Shown here one piece after another: positions 1 to 5,651 of a DNA stretch of 7,604 nucleotides. The position numbers were made by a program, and so were the translations under genes. Positions within the stretch are counted from its first letter, which is position 1, and every line of letters begins with the position of its first letter. Source of the stretch: an uncultured Flavobacteriales bacterium (lineage in GTDB: Bacteria; Bacteroidota; Bacteroidia; Flavobacteriales; Crocinitomicaceae); assembly GCA_946478775.1 (NCBI GenBank), contig CAMLDR010000196.1:1-7604 (forward strand). Reading direction: 5' to 3'. Below the pieces are notes generated by a model. The model did not search any database and was not told the DNA's origin. It saw only the letters and a list, made by a program, of their open reading frames with translations.

Positions 1-71
1 GAAAGCAGCTTGGCAGCATAATTGTTAGTAGAGTCTACCTCATGGATTTGGATAATTTGTTGACCAATCAT
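1..71 (-). CDS. birA: Biotin--[acetyl-CoA-carboxylase] ligase, N-terminal fragment (cut by window edge)
   Basis: Reading the minus strand from the ATG at 71-69 gives 23 codons beginning MIGQQIIQIHEV and continuing DSTNNYAAKLL before the window ends. The DSTN..A motif is the start of the catalytic domain of biotin-protein ligases; in E. coli BirA the Ser-Thr-Asn at this place helps bind biotin. The family product attaches biotin to the carrier domain of acetyl-CoA carboxylase and other biotin enzymes in the cytoplasm. Because the catalytic motif comes within the first 16 residues, this is the short form without the N-terminal winged-helix DNA-binding domain, so it should not act as a biotin-operon repressor (inference). 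It is divergent from rsfS. Only the first 71 nt are visible, so the rest of the domain cannot be checked. Confidence 0.85.
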   Translation of the reverse strand, partial: MIGQQIIQIHEVDSTNNYAAKLL

Positions 72-127
72 GTTTTATTAACAAGTATTTGCATTTAACA
101 ATCACACAAATCAAGCTAATAAATGCT

Positions 128-135
128 TAGATTTG
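128..135 (+). promoter_or_regulatory. Candidate Bacteroidota -7 element for rsfS-ftsH
   Basis: TAGATTTG is an exact match to the Bacteroidota -7 consensus TAnnTTTG. No TTG-type -33 element lies at the usual distance upstream (the nearest TTG, at 89-91, is 36 nt away), so support is partial. If it is used, transcription would start near 141, after the ATG at 123 and about 12 nt before the ATG at 153. This would make 153 the real start of rsfS. The rest of the divergent birA/rsfS gap (72-122) is A+T-rich, and I see no other clear signal in it. Confidence 0.35.
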
Positions 136-152
136 TACTTACAAATTTACGA

Positions 153-530
153 ATGTATAAATTAAAAAACGACATAGATTCTAAAGTACTTTGCGACGCT
201 ATCGTTGAAGGTATGCAGGAAAATAAAGCGAGAGACATCGTTGTCTTAGACCTACGAAACATTTCAAGTGCAGTTACAGACTTTTTCGTCATTTGCTCCG
301 GTGAATCCAGTGTGCAGGTAGACGGTATTGCATCTACTGTGCAGAGACACACACGCAAAGAGCTTCAGGAAAAACCCTGGCACCAGGAAGGTAAAACAAC
401 TTCCGAGTGGGTTTTACTCGATTACGTAAGTGTGGTAGCGCATATTTTCTACAAAGACGCACGACATTTTTATGAATTGGAAGATCTCTGGTCCGATGCA
501 ATCAGAACAGATATTCCAAATTTGAATTAA
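153..530 (+). CDS. rsfS: Ribosome silencing factor RsfS (Iojap/DUF143 family)
   Basis: RsfS binds ribosomal protein L14 (uL14) on the 50S subunit and blocks joining with 30S, which lowers translation during nutrient limitation or stationary phase. The family core is visible. In 125-residue numbering, DLRNISSAVTDFFVICSG lies at 33-50, WHQEG at 76-80, WVLLDY at 86-91 and FYELEDLW at 106-113. The frame is open from an ATG at 123, which would add the 10 residues MLRFVLTNLR. I prefer the ATG at 153 because it gives a typical family length and start, and because a perfect -7 promoter element lies at 128-135, inside that extension. The alternative cannot be excluded. The stop is 7 nt before ftsH, so the two genes are very probably co-transcribed. 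Function is confident; the exact start is not. Confidence 0.93.
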   Translation: MYKLKNDIDSKVLCDAIVEGMQENKARDIVVLDLRNISSAVTDFFVICSGESSVQVDGIASTVQRHTRKELQEKPWHQEGKTTSEWVLLDYVSVVAHIFYKDARHFYELEDLWSDAIRTDIPNLN

Positions 531-537
531 TTCTATT

Positions 538-2649
538 ATGGCTGAAAACAACAATTCAAACAAACCGAAAAGAAACCCCTACGCAATTTACTGGATTTAT
601 GCAGTAATTGTATTGGGAATCATCTTTACAGCTTATTTCAACGGATCTTCGGATGCTCAATTACGCAACATCAACACCTTCTACTCCCTGGCTGATTCCA
701 GTATGATTGGTGATGCGCGTATTGTGAACTACAAGCGTGTTGATTTCAAATTGAATAAAGAAGGTGAAAAATTTGTAAAGGAACATAAAAATCCGAAAGG
801 AGAATTAAAGTACATCAAGCAGGCACTGGAAAAGAAAGGCAATGGTTTTACTCAAAAAACCACACCCGTTTTTTCTATTGATATCGTAGATGCAGGAAAC
901 TTTGAAACCAAACTGGACCAGATAAATGATAGTCTGGTAGCTAAAGGAAAGCCTGCACTATCAGCCCCACCTGTTGAAGAACGCGATTATTTCGGTTCCA
1001 TCCTTGGGTTTCTTTTACCCATCATCATTATCATCCTGATTTGGGTTTTCGTGATGCGCCGCATGTCAGGCGGAGGTGGCGGAGCCGGAGGACAGATCTT
1101 TAACATCGGAAAATCCCGTGCCCAGGTTTATGAGAAAGGGAAATCCACCAACATTACATTTAAGGACGTAGCTGGTCTGGAAGGAGCAAAAGAAGAAATC
1201 CAGGAAATCGTGGAATTCCTTAGAAGTCCGCAGCGCTATACGGAACTGGGTGCCAAAATTCCGAAAGGAGCTTTATTGGTAGGCCCTCCGGGAACAGGTA
1301 AAACCTTGCTGGCAAAAGCGGTTGCAGGTGAAGCAAAAGTTCCTTTCTTCTCACTTTCCGGATCTGATTTCGTAGAAATGTTTGTAGGCGTCGGAGCATC
1401 ACGTGTTCGTGACCTGTTCCGTCAGGCAAAAGAAAAAGCACCGGCAATCATCTTTATCGATGAGATCGATGCGATTGGTCGTGCAAGAGGTAAAAACAAC
1501 GGATTCAATTCCAACGATGAGCGTGAAAATACTCTGAACCAACTATTGACTGAAATGGATGGTTTCGGAACAAACTCCGGAGTAATCATCTTAGCAGCAA
1601 CAAACCGTGCAGATGTATTGGATGCAGCATTGATGCGTGCAGGGCGTTTTGACCGCCAGATCTACGTAGATATGCCGGACCTGAACGAACGTAAGGAAAT
1701 TTTCCAGGTTCACTTAAAGCCATTGAAACTGGATAAGAACATGGATGTGGATTTCCTGAGCAAACAAACACCCGGATTCTCAGGAGCAGATATCGCAAAC
1801 TTGTGTAACGAAGCCGCTTTGATCGCTGCCCGTAAAAACAAAAAGTTTGTTGAAAAACAAGATTTCTTAGACGCAGTTGACCGCATTATCGGTGGATTGG
1901 AGAAGAAAAATAAAATCATCACGAAACAGGAAAAACGCGCAATCGCATTCCATGAAGCAGGTCACGCAACCACTTCCTGGCTGTTGGAACATGCGCATCC
2001 TTTAGTGAAAGTTACCATCGTACCTCGTGGCCGCTCGTTGGGAGCAGCATGGTATTTACCGGAAGAACGACAAATCACCACAACAGAACAAATACTCGAC
2101 GATATGTGTTCTGCATTGGGTGGGCGTGCTGCAGAGCAATTGATGTTTGGAAAAATCTCCACAGGAGCTTTGAGCGATTTGGAAAAAGTAACCAAACAAG
2201 CCTACGCCATGGTTTCCATCTACGGATTGAATGAGCGGGTAGGAAATGTTTCCTTCTACGATTCCCAGGGCCGTGATTCCTTTACAAAACCTTATTCGGA
2301 AGATACAGCCCGTATCATTGATGAAGAGGCAAGTAAACTGATCGAAGCACAGTACCGCCGAGCATTGCAAATCCTTTCCGAAAACAAGGATAAACTGACT
2401 GCACTGGCTGATAAACTGCTGGATAAGGAAGTAATCTTCAAAGAAGATTTGGAAGAGATCTTCGGAAAGCGTTTGTGGATTTCTGAAGAAGAAGTGAACA
2501 CAGCGGTGAATAATCCGCCGAAAGAAGATTCCGAAGCAGACTTCGATCCGGAAAAACCAATGAATGAAAGTACAGCAACGGATTCGGATTCCAATATGAT
2601 CAATCCAACCATCGAACCGCTGGACAATTCGAACAAAACAGAAGAATAA
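538..2649 (+). CDS. ftsH: ATP-dependent zinc metalloprotease FtsH
   Basis: FtsH is a hexameric inner-membrane AAA+ protease that extracts and degrades damaged membrane proteins and selected cytoplasmic regulators. The 703-residue product has the full layout. TM1 is at about 17-34, followed by a periplasmic domain of roughly 115 residues and TM2 at about 154-173. A Gly-rich linker at 177-185 leads into the AAA+ module. Walker A GPPGTGKT is at 249-256, the pore motif MFVGVG at 281-286, and Walker B IIFIDE at 304-309. The second region of homology carries likely arginine fingers R370 and R373. The zinc site HEAGH is at 472-476, and D547 in the TGALSD context is the expected third ligand. The last ~55 residues (about 649-703) form an acidic, Asn/Ser-rich tail, probably disordered. 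All key residues are present, so the enzyme should be active. It lies 7 nt after rsfS and is followed by a hairpin terminator. Confidence 0.98.
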   Translation: MAENNNSNKPKRNPYAIYWIYAVIVLGIIFTAYFNGSSDAQLRNINTFYSLADSSMIGDARIVNYKRVDFKLNKEGEKFVKEHKNPKGELKYIKQALEKKGNGFTQKTTPVFSIDIVDAGNFETKLDQINDSLVAKGKPALSAPPVEERDYFGSILGFLLPIIIIILIWVFVMRRMSGGGGGAGGQIFNIGKSRAQVYEKGKSTNITFKDVAGLEGAKEEIQEIVEFLRSPQRYTELGAKIPKGALLVGPPGTGKTLLAKAVAGEAKVPFFSLSGSDFVEMFVGVGASRVRDLFRQAKEKAPAIIFIDEIDAIGRARGKNNGFNSNDERENTLNQLLTEMDGFGTNSGVIILAATNRADVLDAALMRAGRFDRQIYVDMPDLNERKEIFQVHLKPLKLDKNMDVDFLSKQTPGFSGADIANLCNEAALIAARKNKKFVEKQDFLDAVDRIIGGLEKKNKIITKQEKRAIAFHEAGHATTSWLLEHAHPLVKVTIVPRGRSLGAAWYLPEERQITTTEQILDDMCSALGGRAAEQLMFGKISTGALSDLEKVTKQAYAMVSIYGLNERVGNVSFYDSQGRDSFTKPYSEDTARIIDEEASKLIEAQYRRALQILSENKDKLTALADKLLDKEVIFKEDLEEIFGKRLWISEEEVNTAVNNPPKEDSEADFDPEKPMNESTATDSDSNMINPTIEPLDNSNKTEE

Positions 2650-2663
2650 ATAACCTTTAAATA

Positions 2664-2706
2664 TTCCCCCGCGGCAAATGCAAATTTTGCTCCGGGGGAT
2701 TTTTTT
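2664..2706 (+). terminator. Rho-independent terminator after ftsH, abutting cdsA
   Basis: The 5' arm TCCCCCG at 2665-2671 pairs with CGGGGGA at 2693-2699. The stem continues across one C/C mismatch and one G/T wobble through GCAAA (2674-2678) against TTTGC (2686-2690), closing a short A+T loop. A run of seven T follows directly (2700-2706). This is a strong intrinsic terminator for rsfS-ftsH. It is placed oddly: the T-tract ends only 2 nt before the cdsA ATG at 2709, which leaves almost no room for a separate cdsA promoter. Confidence 0.85.
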
Positions 2707-2708
2707 GA

Positions 2709-3602
2709 ATGAAAGATGTATTGATACGCTCCGTTTTCGGGGCTTTATTTTTGATGGTTGTTTTCACTCCTTTCGTTTACGATGTGAGACACAATGCCAA
2801 CCTGCTGAATCTCGTGTTCTATGTTTTTACCATGCTCGGAACTCATGAGTTATTCGAAATGGGGAAGAAAAGTTCCTTCAAAAACAACCTGAAGCTACCT
2901 GCTCTGTTATTGGTTACCATGCTTTTCATTCCCTTACTGCTCCAAACTGCAGCCAGGTTTTATCCGGAATTGCTCGATCATCCCGTACTGAAATTCCTGA
3001 ACGAACGGTTCGATATCGTGCTGGGTATAGTTATCCTTTGGGGAATTGTCATCCTGGGAATTGGGATCATGAGTTATTGGATTTTCAAAAAAGAAAAAAT
3101 TGAGTTTGTTTTCAAAAACACGTTTATTTTCAACTTATTTTATCCGGTGCTGCCGATGTGGCTGCTGGCACTTGCTTATACCTTTACAGACAGCGACACG
3201 AAAGTGATCCTGCTGGTGGTCCTTCTACCGATTTATCTGAATGATACACTGGCCTATGTTTGCGGGCGTTTATTCGGAAAGACTCCGCTGATTCCCAGCG
3301 TTTCACCTAAGAAAACACGGGAAGGATTTATCGGTGGAATGATTGGAGCTGCCCTGGTCATGCTCACTATCCTGTATTTTACAGGTCCGTTCGATACGAA
3401 ACACGCACTGGCCATGACAGGTATTTCTGTTTTGGCAAGTATTCTTGCAACACTCGGAGACTTGTTTGAAAGCAAATTAAAGCGTTCTATCAATATCAAG
3501 GATTCGGGAAATATTCTTCCCGGGCACGGAGGAATTCTGGATCGGATTGATGCGATGCTTTTCGTTGCACCGGTACTTTATGTCCTGCTCATTCTCATTT
3601 AA
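2709..3602 (+). CDS. cdsA: Phosphatidate cytidylyltransferase (CDP-diacylglycerol synthase)
   Basis: CdsA converts phosphatidic acid and CTP to CDP-diacylglycerol and pyrophosphate at the cytoplasmic membrane, supplying all bacterial glycerophospholipids. The 297-residue protein is strongly hydrophobic, with about eight likely membrane segments, including ones near 10-25, 32-44, 62-80, 103-127, 138-158 and 164-184. The C-terminal family signature S-x-L-K-R-x4-K-D-x-G-x2-L-P-x-H-G-G-x2-D-R-x-D is complete at residues 255-281. The preceding conserved segment includes ND at 178-179 and SPKKTREG at 199-206. The start MKDVLIRSVFGALF is typical of the family, so the ATG at 2709 is well supported although it lies 2 nt after a terminator T-tract. 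From memory, many Flavobacteriia have a LUD-domain gene between ftsH and cdsA; none is present here. psd, which acts two steps later in phosphatidylethanolamine synthesis, follows. Confidence 0.97.
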   Translation: MKDVLIRSVFGALFLMVVFTPFVYDVRHNANLLNLVFYVFTMLGTHELFEMGKKSSFKNNLKLPALLLVTMLFIPLLLQTAARFYPELLDHPVLKFLNERFDIVLGIVILWGIVILGIGIMSYWIFKKEKIEFVFKNTFIFNLFYPVLPMWLLALAYTFTDSDTKVILLVVLLPIYLNDTLAYVCGRLFGKTPLIPSVSPKKTREGFIGGMIGAALVMLTILYFTGPFDTKHALAMTGISVLASILATLGDLFESKLKRSINIKDSGNILPGHGGILDRIDAMLFVAPVLYVLLILI

Positions 3603-3674
3603 AACAATCCGCAACGGAGGCCTTAATAGCGCATTGCATTCAGGTTTTTCATCCCCTCTTTCAAAAATTGTGAG

Positions 3675-3682
3675 TACTTTTG
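3675..3682 (+). promoter_or_regulatory. Candidate -7 promoter element for psd
   Basis: TACTTTTG matches TAnnTTTG exactly and lies 24 nt before the psd ATG, which puts a start site near 3688 and gives a short A-rich leader. A TTG at the correct -33 distance is not evident. The remainder of the 104-nt cdsA-psd gap (3603-3706) holds only a 4-bp TCCG/CGGA mini-hairpin near 3608-3618. That is too small to be a terminator, so psd may also receive read-through from cdsA. Confidence 0.4.
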
Positions 3683-3706
3683 GCGCTCATTAGTTAACAT
3701 CAAAAC

Positions 3707-4369
3707 ATGACACTTCACAGAGAAGGAACAGCTACCATTATTATTGCGGTAATTATTCTTGGCTTGATCCAATGGGGAAATTACTGGTTATATACGCAAA
3801 CAGACTGGCTTTGGCTTTTCTTATTATTATCTGCCGGAGCATTGGTAATGCTTTACCTGGTAGTCCAGTTTTTCCGAATTCCAAAACGCACTTTTACCTT
3901 CACCGATTCGGATATTTTATGTCCTGCTGATGGAAAAGTAGTAGTGATCGAAGAAGTGGAGGAAACCGAATATTTCAAGGACCGCAGGATCCAGGTTTCT
4001 ATTTTTATGTCTCCTCTAAACGTACACGCAAACTATTTCCCGATCAGTGGAATCGTAAAATACGTGAAATACCACAAAGGATTATTTTTAGTTGCCTGGC
4101 ACCCGAAAAGTTCTACGGACAATGAAAGAAGCACAGTCGTTGTTCAGCACTCATCCGGTCAGGAAGTGTTGTTCAGACAAATTGCCGGAGCAGTTGCACG
4201 AAGAATTTGTTATTATACCAAAGAAGGACAAACCGCAGAAACGGGACAGGAGTTCGGATTTATCAAATTCGGTTCACGTGTGGATGTGTTTTTACCGCTT
4301 GGCACGAAATTAGATGTTAAAATCGACCAGGATGTTAAAGCTAAGTTAACGAAGCTTGGCTCATTCTAA
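3707..4369 (+). CDS. psd: Phosphatidylserine decarboxylase, short (archaeal-type) proenzyme
   Basis: Psd removes CO2 from phosphatidylserine to make phosphatidylethanolamine, using a pyruvoyl group made by self-cleavage. The 220-residue length matches the short form of the family. N-terminal HREG (4-7) is followed by two hydrophobic segments at about 10-24 and 34-54, which anchor the protein in the membrane. CPADGKV at 72-78 supplies the conserved Asp75. SPLNVHANYFP at 102-112 carries His107. HPKSSTDNERS at 132-142 is a further family motif. The cleavage motif is FGS at 188-190: cutting between Gly189 and Ser190 would leave a ~31-residue alpha chain whose N-terminal Ser becomes the pyruvoyl group. 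All expected residues are present. It lies downstream of cdsA in the same lipid pathway; the intermediate enzyme PssA is not in the window. A good -7 element suggests its own promoter. Confidence 0.96.
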   Translation: MTLHREGTATIIIAVIILGLIQWGNYWLYTQTDWLWLFLLLSAGALVMLYLVVQFFRIPKRTFTFTDSDILCPADGKVVVIEEVEETEYFKDRRIQVSIFMSPLNVHANYFPISGIVKYVKYHKGLFLVAWHPKSSTDNERSTVVVQHSSGQEVLFRQIAGAVARRICYYTKEGQTAETGQEFGFIKFGSRVDVFLPLGTKLDVKIDQDVKAKLTKLGSF

Positions 4370-4386
4370 TATTAATTGTATTTTTA
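4356..4386 (+). promoter_or_regulatory. Candidate promoter for the small Lys/Cys-rich gene
   Basis: TTG at 4356-4358 and TATTTTTA at 4379-4386 (TAnnTTTG with a final G to A change) are 20 nt apart, compatible with Bacteroidota -33/-7 spacing. The predicted start site near 4393 is about 15 nt before the ATG at 4408. The -33 part lies within the 3' end of psd. The match is imperfect and the region is A+T-rich, so chance is possible. Confidence 0.35.
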
Positions 4387-4407
4387 AGCAAATTAAAACA
4401 TTGAATC

Positions 4408-4608
4408 ATGAAAAAAGCATTTGTTGCATTGACTTTATTAATGTTCGTAGGTTCTGTAAGTGCTACAGTTTACGCTGCTTCTAATAACACAACAGTTTCT
4501 ATCGTTAAACATGACGATAAAAAAGGTAAAAAGAAGAAAAGCAAAAAAGGTTCTTGCGCTGGTGAAAAATCAGAAGGAGGATCTTGCTGCCAAAAGAAAG
4601 CTGCTTAA
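4408..4608 (+). CDS. Small exported Lys/Cys-rich protein of unknown function
   Basis: I do not recognise a named family. The 66-residue product begins with a clear Sec signal peptide: MKK, a hydrophobic core at about 4-17, and an Ala-containing cleavage region with likely cutting after A23 or A24. The mature part is only ~43 residues and very basic, with 12 lysines. These include a run at 38-47 broken only by G40 and S45. Its three cysteines are C50 and the adjacent pair C60-C61, set among Gly and Ser. Similar short Lys/Cys-rich exported proteins occur in Bacteroidota as hypothetical proteins (general recollection, not searched). Metal binding or an envelope role is conceivable but unproven. 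It has a candidate promoter and a perfect terminator, which supports a real, independently expressed gene. An out-of-frame ORF over the same DNA (4460-4678) runs through the terminator and is rejected. Confidence 0.8.
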   Translation: MKKAFVALTLLMFVGSVSATVYAASNNTTVSIVKHDDKKGKKKKSKKGSCAGEKSEGGSCCQKKAA

Positions 4609-4623
4609 TACATTAAACGAAAT

Positions 4624-4666
4624 AAAAAACCCCGTAGTAGAATTCACATTCACTACGGGGTTTTTT
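4624..4666. terminator. Bidirectional intrinsic terminator between convergent genes
   Basis: Positions 4624-4638 (A6 CCCCGTAGT) pair perfectly over 15 bp with 4652-4666 (ACTACGGGG T6). The 13-nt loop can itself form a GAAT/ATTC mini-stem. The A6 and T6 flanks give a U-tract on both strands, so it can end transcripts from the small Lys/Cys-rich gene (16 nt upstream, plus strand) and from the DUF2147 gene (24 nt away, minus strand). Confidence 0.93.
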
Positions 4667-4689
4667 GTATCCCAATAATAACCTTGAGG

Positions 4690-5121
4690 TTAATCTTTAC
4701 TCTTTATCCAGGTTTGAGTTCGGAAGAACGGCCCAACATATCCTCTTACATGTAACTTGTTAAAATCATCTTTATCGATCCAGATAGCACAGGTATACAC
4801 TTTTCCGCTTTCCGGATCCACGATCGTTCCGTCTTCCCATTCTCCGCCATCCCATTCCAATCCGCGAACAATCTGTAAACCAACCAGTGGCTGATCCTTG
4901 CGGTCGTCTGTACATTTCTTGCATTTGGGATTGTCTTCTCTTCCCTCACGCGGGTACAAGTAAGTGATTTTCCCGTAAAGCTTTTCATCCTTCTTGTAAA
5001 GCTCAACTTTCGATTTTTTCTTCCCTGTCTTGTCGTCAATCGTAACCCAAACACCCAAACATGATTGTGCTTTGGCAACTACAAAAAACAACAGAAATAA
5101 CGATGTGGTAATCCATTTCAT
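4690..5121 (-). CDS. DUF2147 domain-containing secreted protein
   Basis: The 143-residue product starts MKWITTSLFLLFFVVAKA and has a Sec signal peptide with likely cleavage after A18, leaving Gln first as is common in Bacteroidota. The rest is one DUF2147 domain. GVWVTIDDKTGKKKS is at 23-37, KLYGKI at 47-52, NPKCKKC with a CxxC pair (C67, C70) at 64-70, PLVGLQI at 78-84, WEDGTIVDPESGKVY at 95-109, and RGYVG followed by RTQTW at 126-138. DUF2147 proteins are exported beta-rich proteins of unknown biochemical role, so none is assigned. The frame is open upstream to an ATG at 5172, but that would place 17 non-hydrophobic residues before the signal peptide; the ATG at 5121 is preferred. It converges with the Lys/Cys-rich gene on a shared terminator and diverges from the DUF3817 gene. 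No convincing promoter was found; TATATTGG at 5145-5138 is a one-mismatch -7 candidate. Confidence 0.92.
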   Translation of the reverse strand: MKWITTSLFLLFFVVAKAQSCLGVWVTIDDKTGKKKSKVELYKKDEKLYGKITYLYPREGREDNPKCKKCTDDRKDQPLVGLQIVRGLEWDGGEWEDGTIVDPESGKVYTCAIWIDKDDFNKLHVRGYVGPFFRTQTWIKSKD

Positions 5122-5194
5122 AGTTTCGAATTTTACCCCAATATACATCTTTTTTCTATGAATGCATAGCATTAAACAGGCAATAATGAAATTC

Positions 5195-5212
5195 TAATCT
5201 CATTTTAATCTC
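5195..5212. repeat. Direct repeat TAATCTC with 11-bp period in a divergent intergenic region
   Basis: TAATCTC occurs at 5195-5201 and again at 5206-5212. The similarity extends to TT(C/T)TAATCTC, 10 bp with one difference. The 11-nt step is about one helical turn, so both copies would face the same side of the DNA, as at tandem regulator sites. The pair lies 74-91 nt upstream of the DUF2147 start and just over 100 nt upstream of the DUF3817 start. In A+T-rich DNA a 7-mer repeat can arise by chance. A short inverted repeat CTATG-AATG-CATAG also lies at 5156-5169. The rest of the 196-nt gap (5122-5317) shows nothing clear. Confidence 0.3.
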
Positions 5213-5317
5213 TGATGATTTCCAAAATTCTGGAACTATACAGTCAAATCTCCACACATTTTTTCGGTGAATCGTAACGCTCTTTCCTGCTCAATGACTA
5301 AATTTACCACCAAAAAC

Positions 5318-5629
5318 ATGAACTTCAAATCTGCTTTGGGTGCGCTCCGCATCGTCGGGATCCTGGAAGGAATTTCCTTTCTTTCGTTTTTGATTACCAT
5401 GCCTTTAAAATACATGATGGACATTACCGCTCCAAACAAAATCGTGGGAATGGGTCACGGAGTTTTATTCATTGCTTATGTGTTTTTGGTTTTCTGGGCT
5501 TCTACGGAAACAAAGTGGGACACGAAAACGAAATTCTGGGCATATGTGGCCTCACTCCTTCCGTTCGGAACCTTTGTTGCGGATGCTAAAATCTTCAAAC
5601 CAACGCAGGAAGCCCTGAAATCCATCTGA
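5318..5629 (+). CDS. DUF3817 domain-containing integral membrane protein
   Basis: The 103-residue protein matches the small DUF3817 membrane family: LRIVGILEGISFL at 10-22, MPLKY at 28-32, MGHGVLFIAY at 45-54 and LPFGTFVAD at 81-89. Three hydrophobic segments are visible at about 12-30, 43-61 and 73-90. The family has no established function. The frame is open from a GTG at 5267 and contains an ATG at 5294. I chose the ATG at 5318 because family members usually begin only a few residues before the conserved LRIVGILEG block, and the added residues (MTKFTTKN) look non-family. A start at 5294 remains possible. The gene is divergent from DUF2147 and followed 22 nt later by comB, so these two could be co-transcribed. 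Confidence 0.88.
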   Translation: MNFKSALGALRIVGILEGISFLSFLITMPLKYMMDITAPNKIVGMGHGVLFIAYVFLVFWASTETKWDTKTKFWAYVASLLPFGTFVADAKIFKPTQEALKSI

Positions 5630-5643
5630 TTTTAGTACCTTCG
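5615..5643 (+). promoter_or_regulatory. Weak candidate promoter for comB
   Basis: TACCTTCG at 5636-5643 differs from TAnnTTTG at one position, and CTG at 5615-5617 could serve as a degenerate -33 element with an 18-nt spacer. The start site would fall only a few bases before the ATG at 5652, giving an almost leaderless transcript. Co-transcription from the DUF3817 gene is an equally good explanation. Confidence 0.25.
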
Positions 5644-5651
5644 CACCCACT

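Noticed and set aside
898..1050. Unusual, poorly conserved periplasmic region of FtsH
   Set aside because: This domain is naturally variable in FtsH; length and flanking membrane segments are normal.
1627..1657. Ala instead of Pro in the FtsH second region of homology (MRAGRFD rather than LRPGRFD)
   Set aside because: Both arginine fingers are present, and this variant is familiar from Bacteroidota FtsH, so it is not a defect.
2056..2370. Minus-strand open frame of 104 codons inside ftsH
   Set aside because: Antisense to the conserved protease domain; no recognisable motif, and the sense frame is fully explained by FtsH.
2292..2636. Ser-rich minus-strand open frame of 114 codons opposite the FtsH tail
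   Set aside because: The Ser-rich composition is what the antisense of GAA/GAT-rich acidic codons gives; no start context or family features.
3603..3706. Possible riboswitch or terminator in the cdsA-psd gap
   Set aside because: Only a 4-bp TCCG/CGGA hairpin is seen and there is no T-tract; the gap is too short and unstructured for a known riboswitch.
4092..4313. Plus-strand 73-codon frame inside psd
   Set aside because: Out of frame with the intact Psd motifs and has no recognisable domain.
4460..4678. Alternative 72-codon plus frame over the small Lys/Cys-rich gene
   Set aside because: It runs straight through the perfect terminator hairpin and encodes its stem; the frame from 4408 has a proper signal peptide and stops before the hairpin.
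5122..5172. 17-residue N-terminal extension of the DUF2147 protein
   Set aside because: It would put polar and charged residues before an obvious signal peptide; the ATG at 5121 gives the standard exported form.
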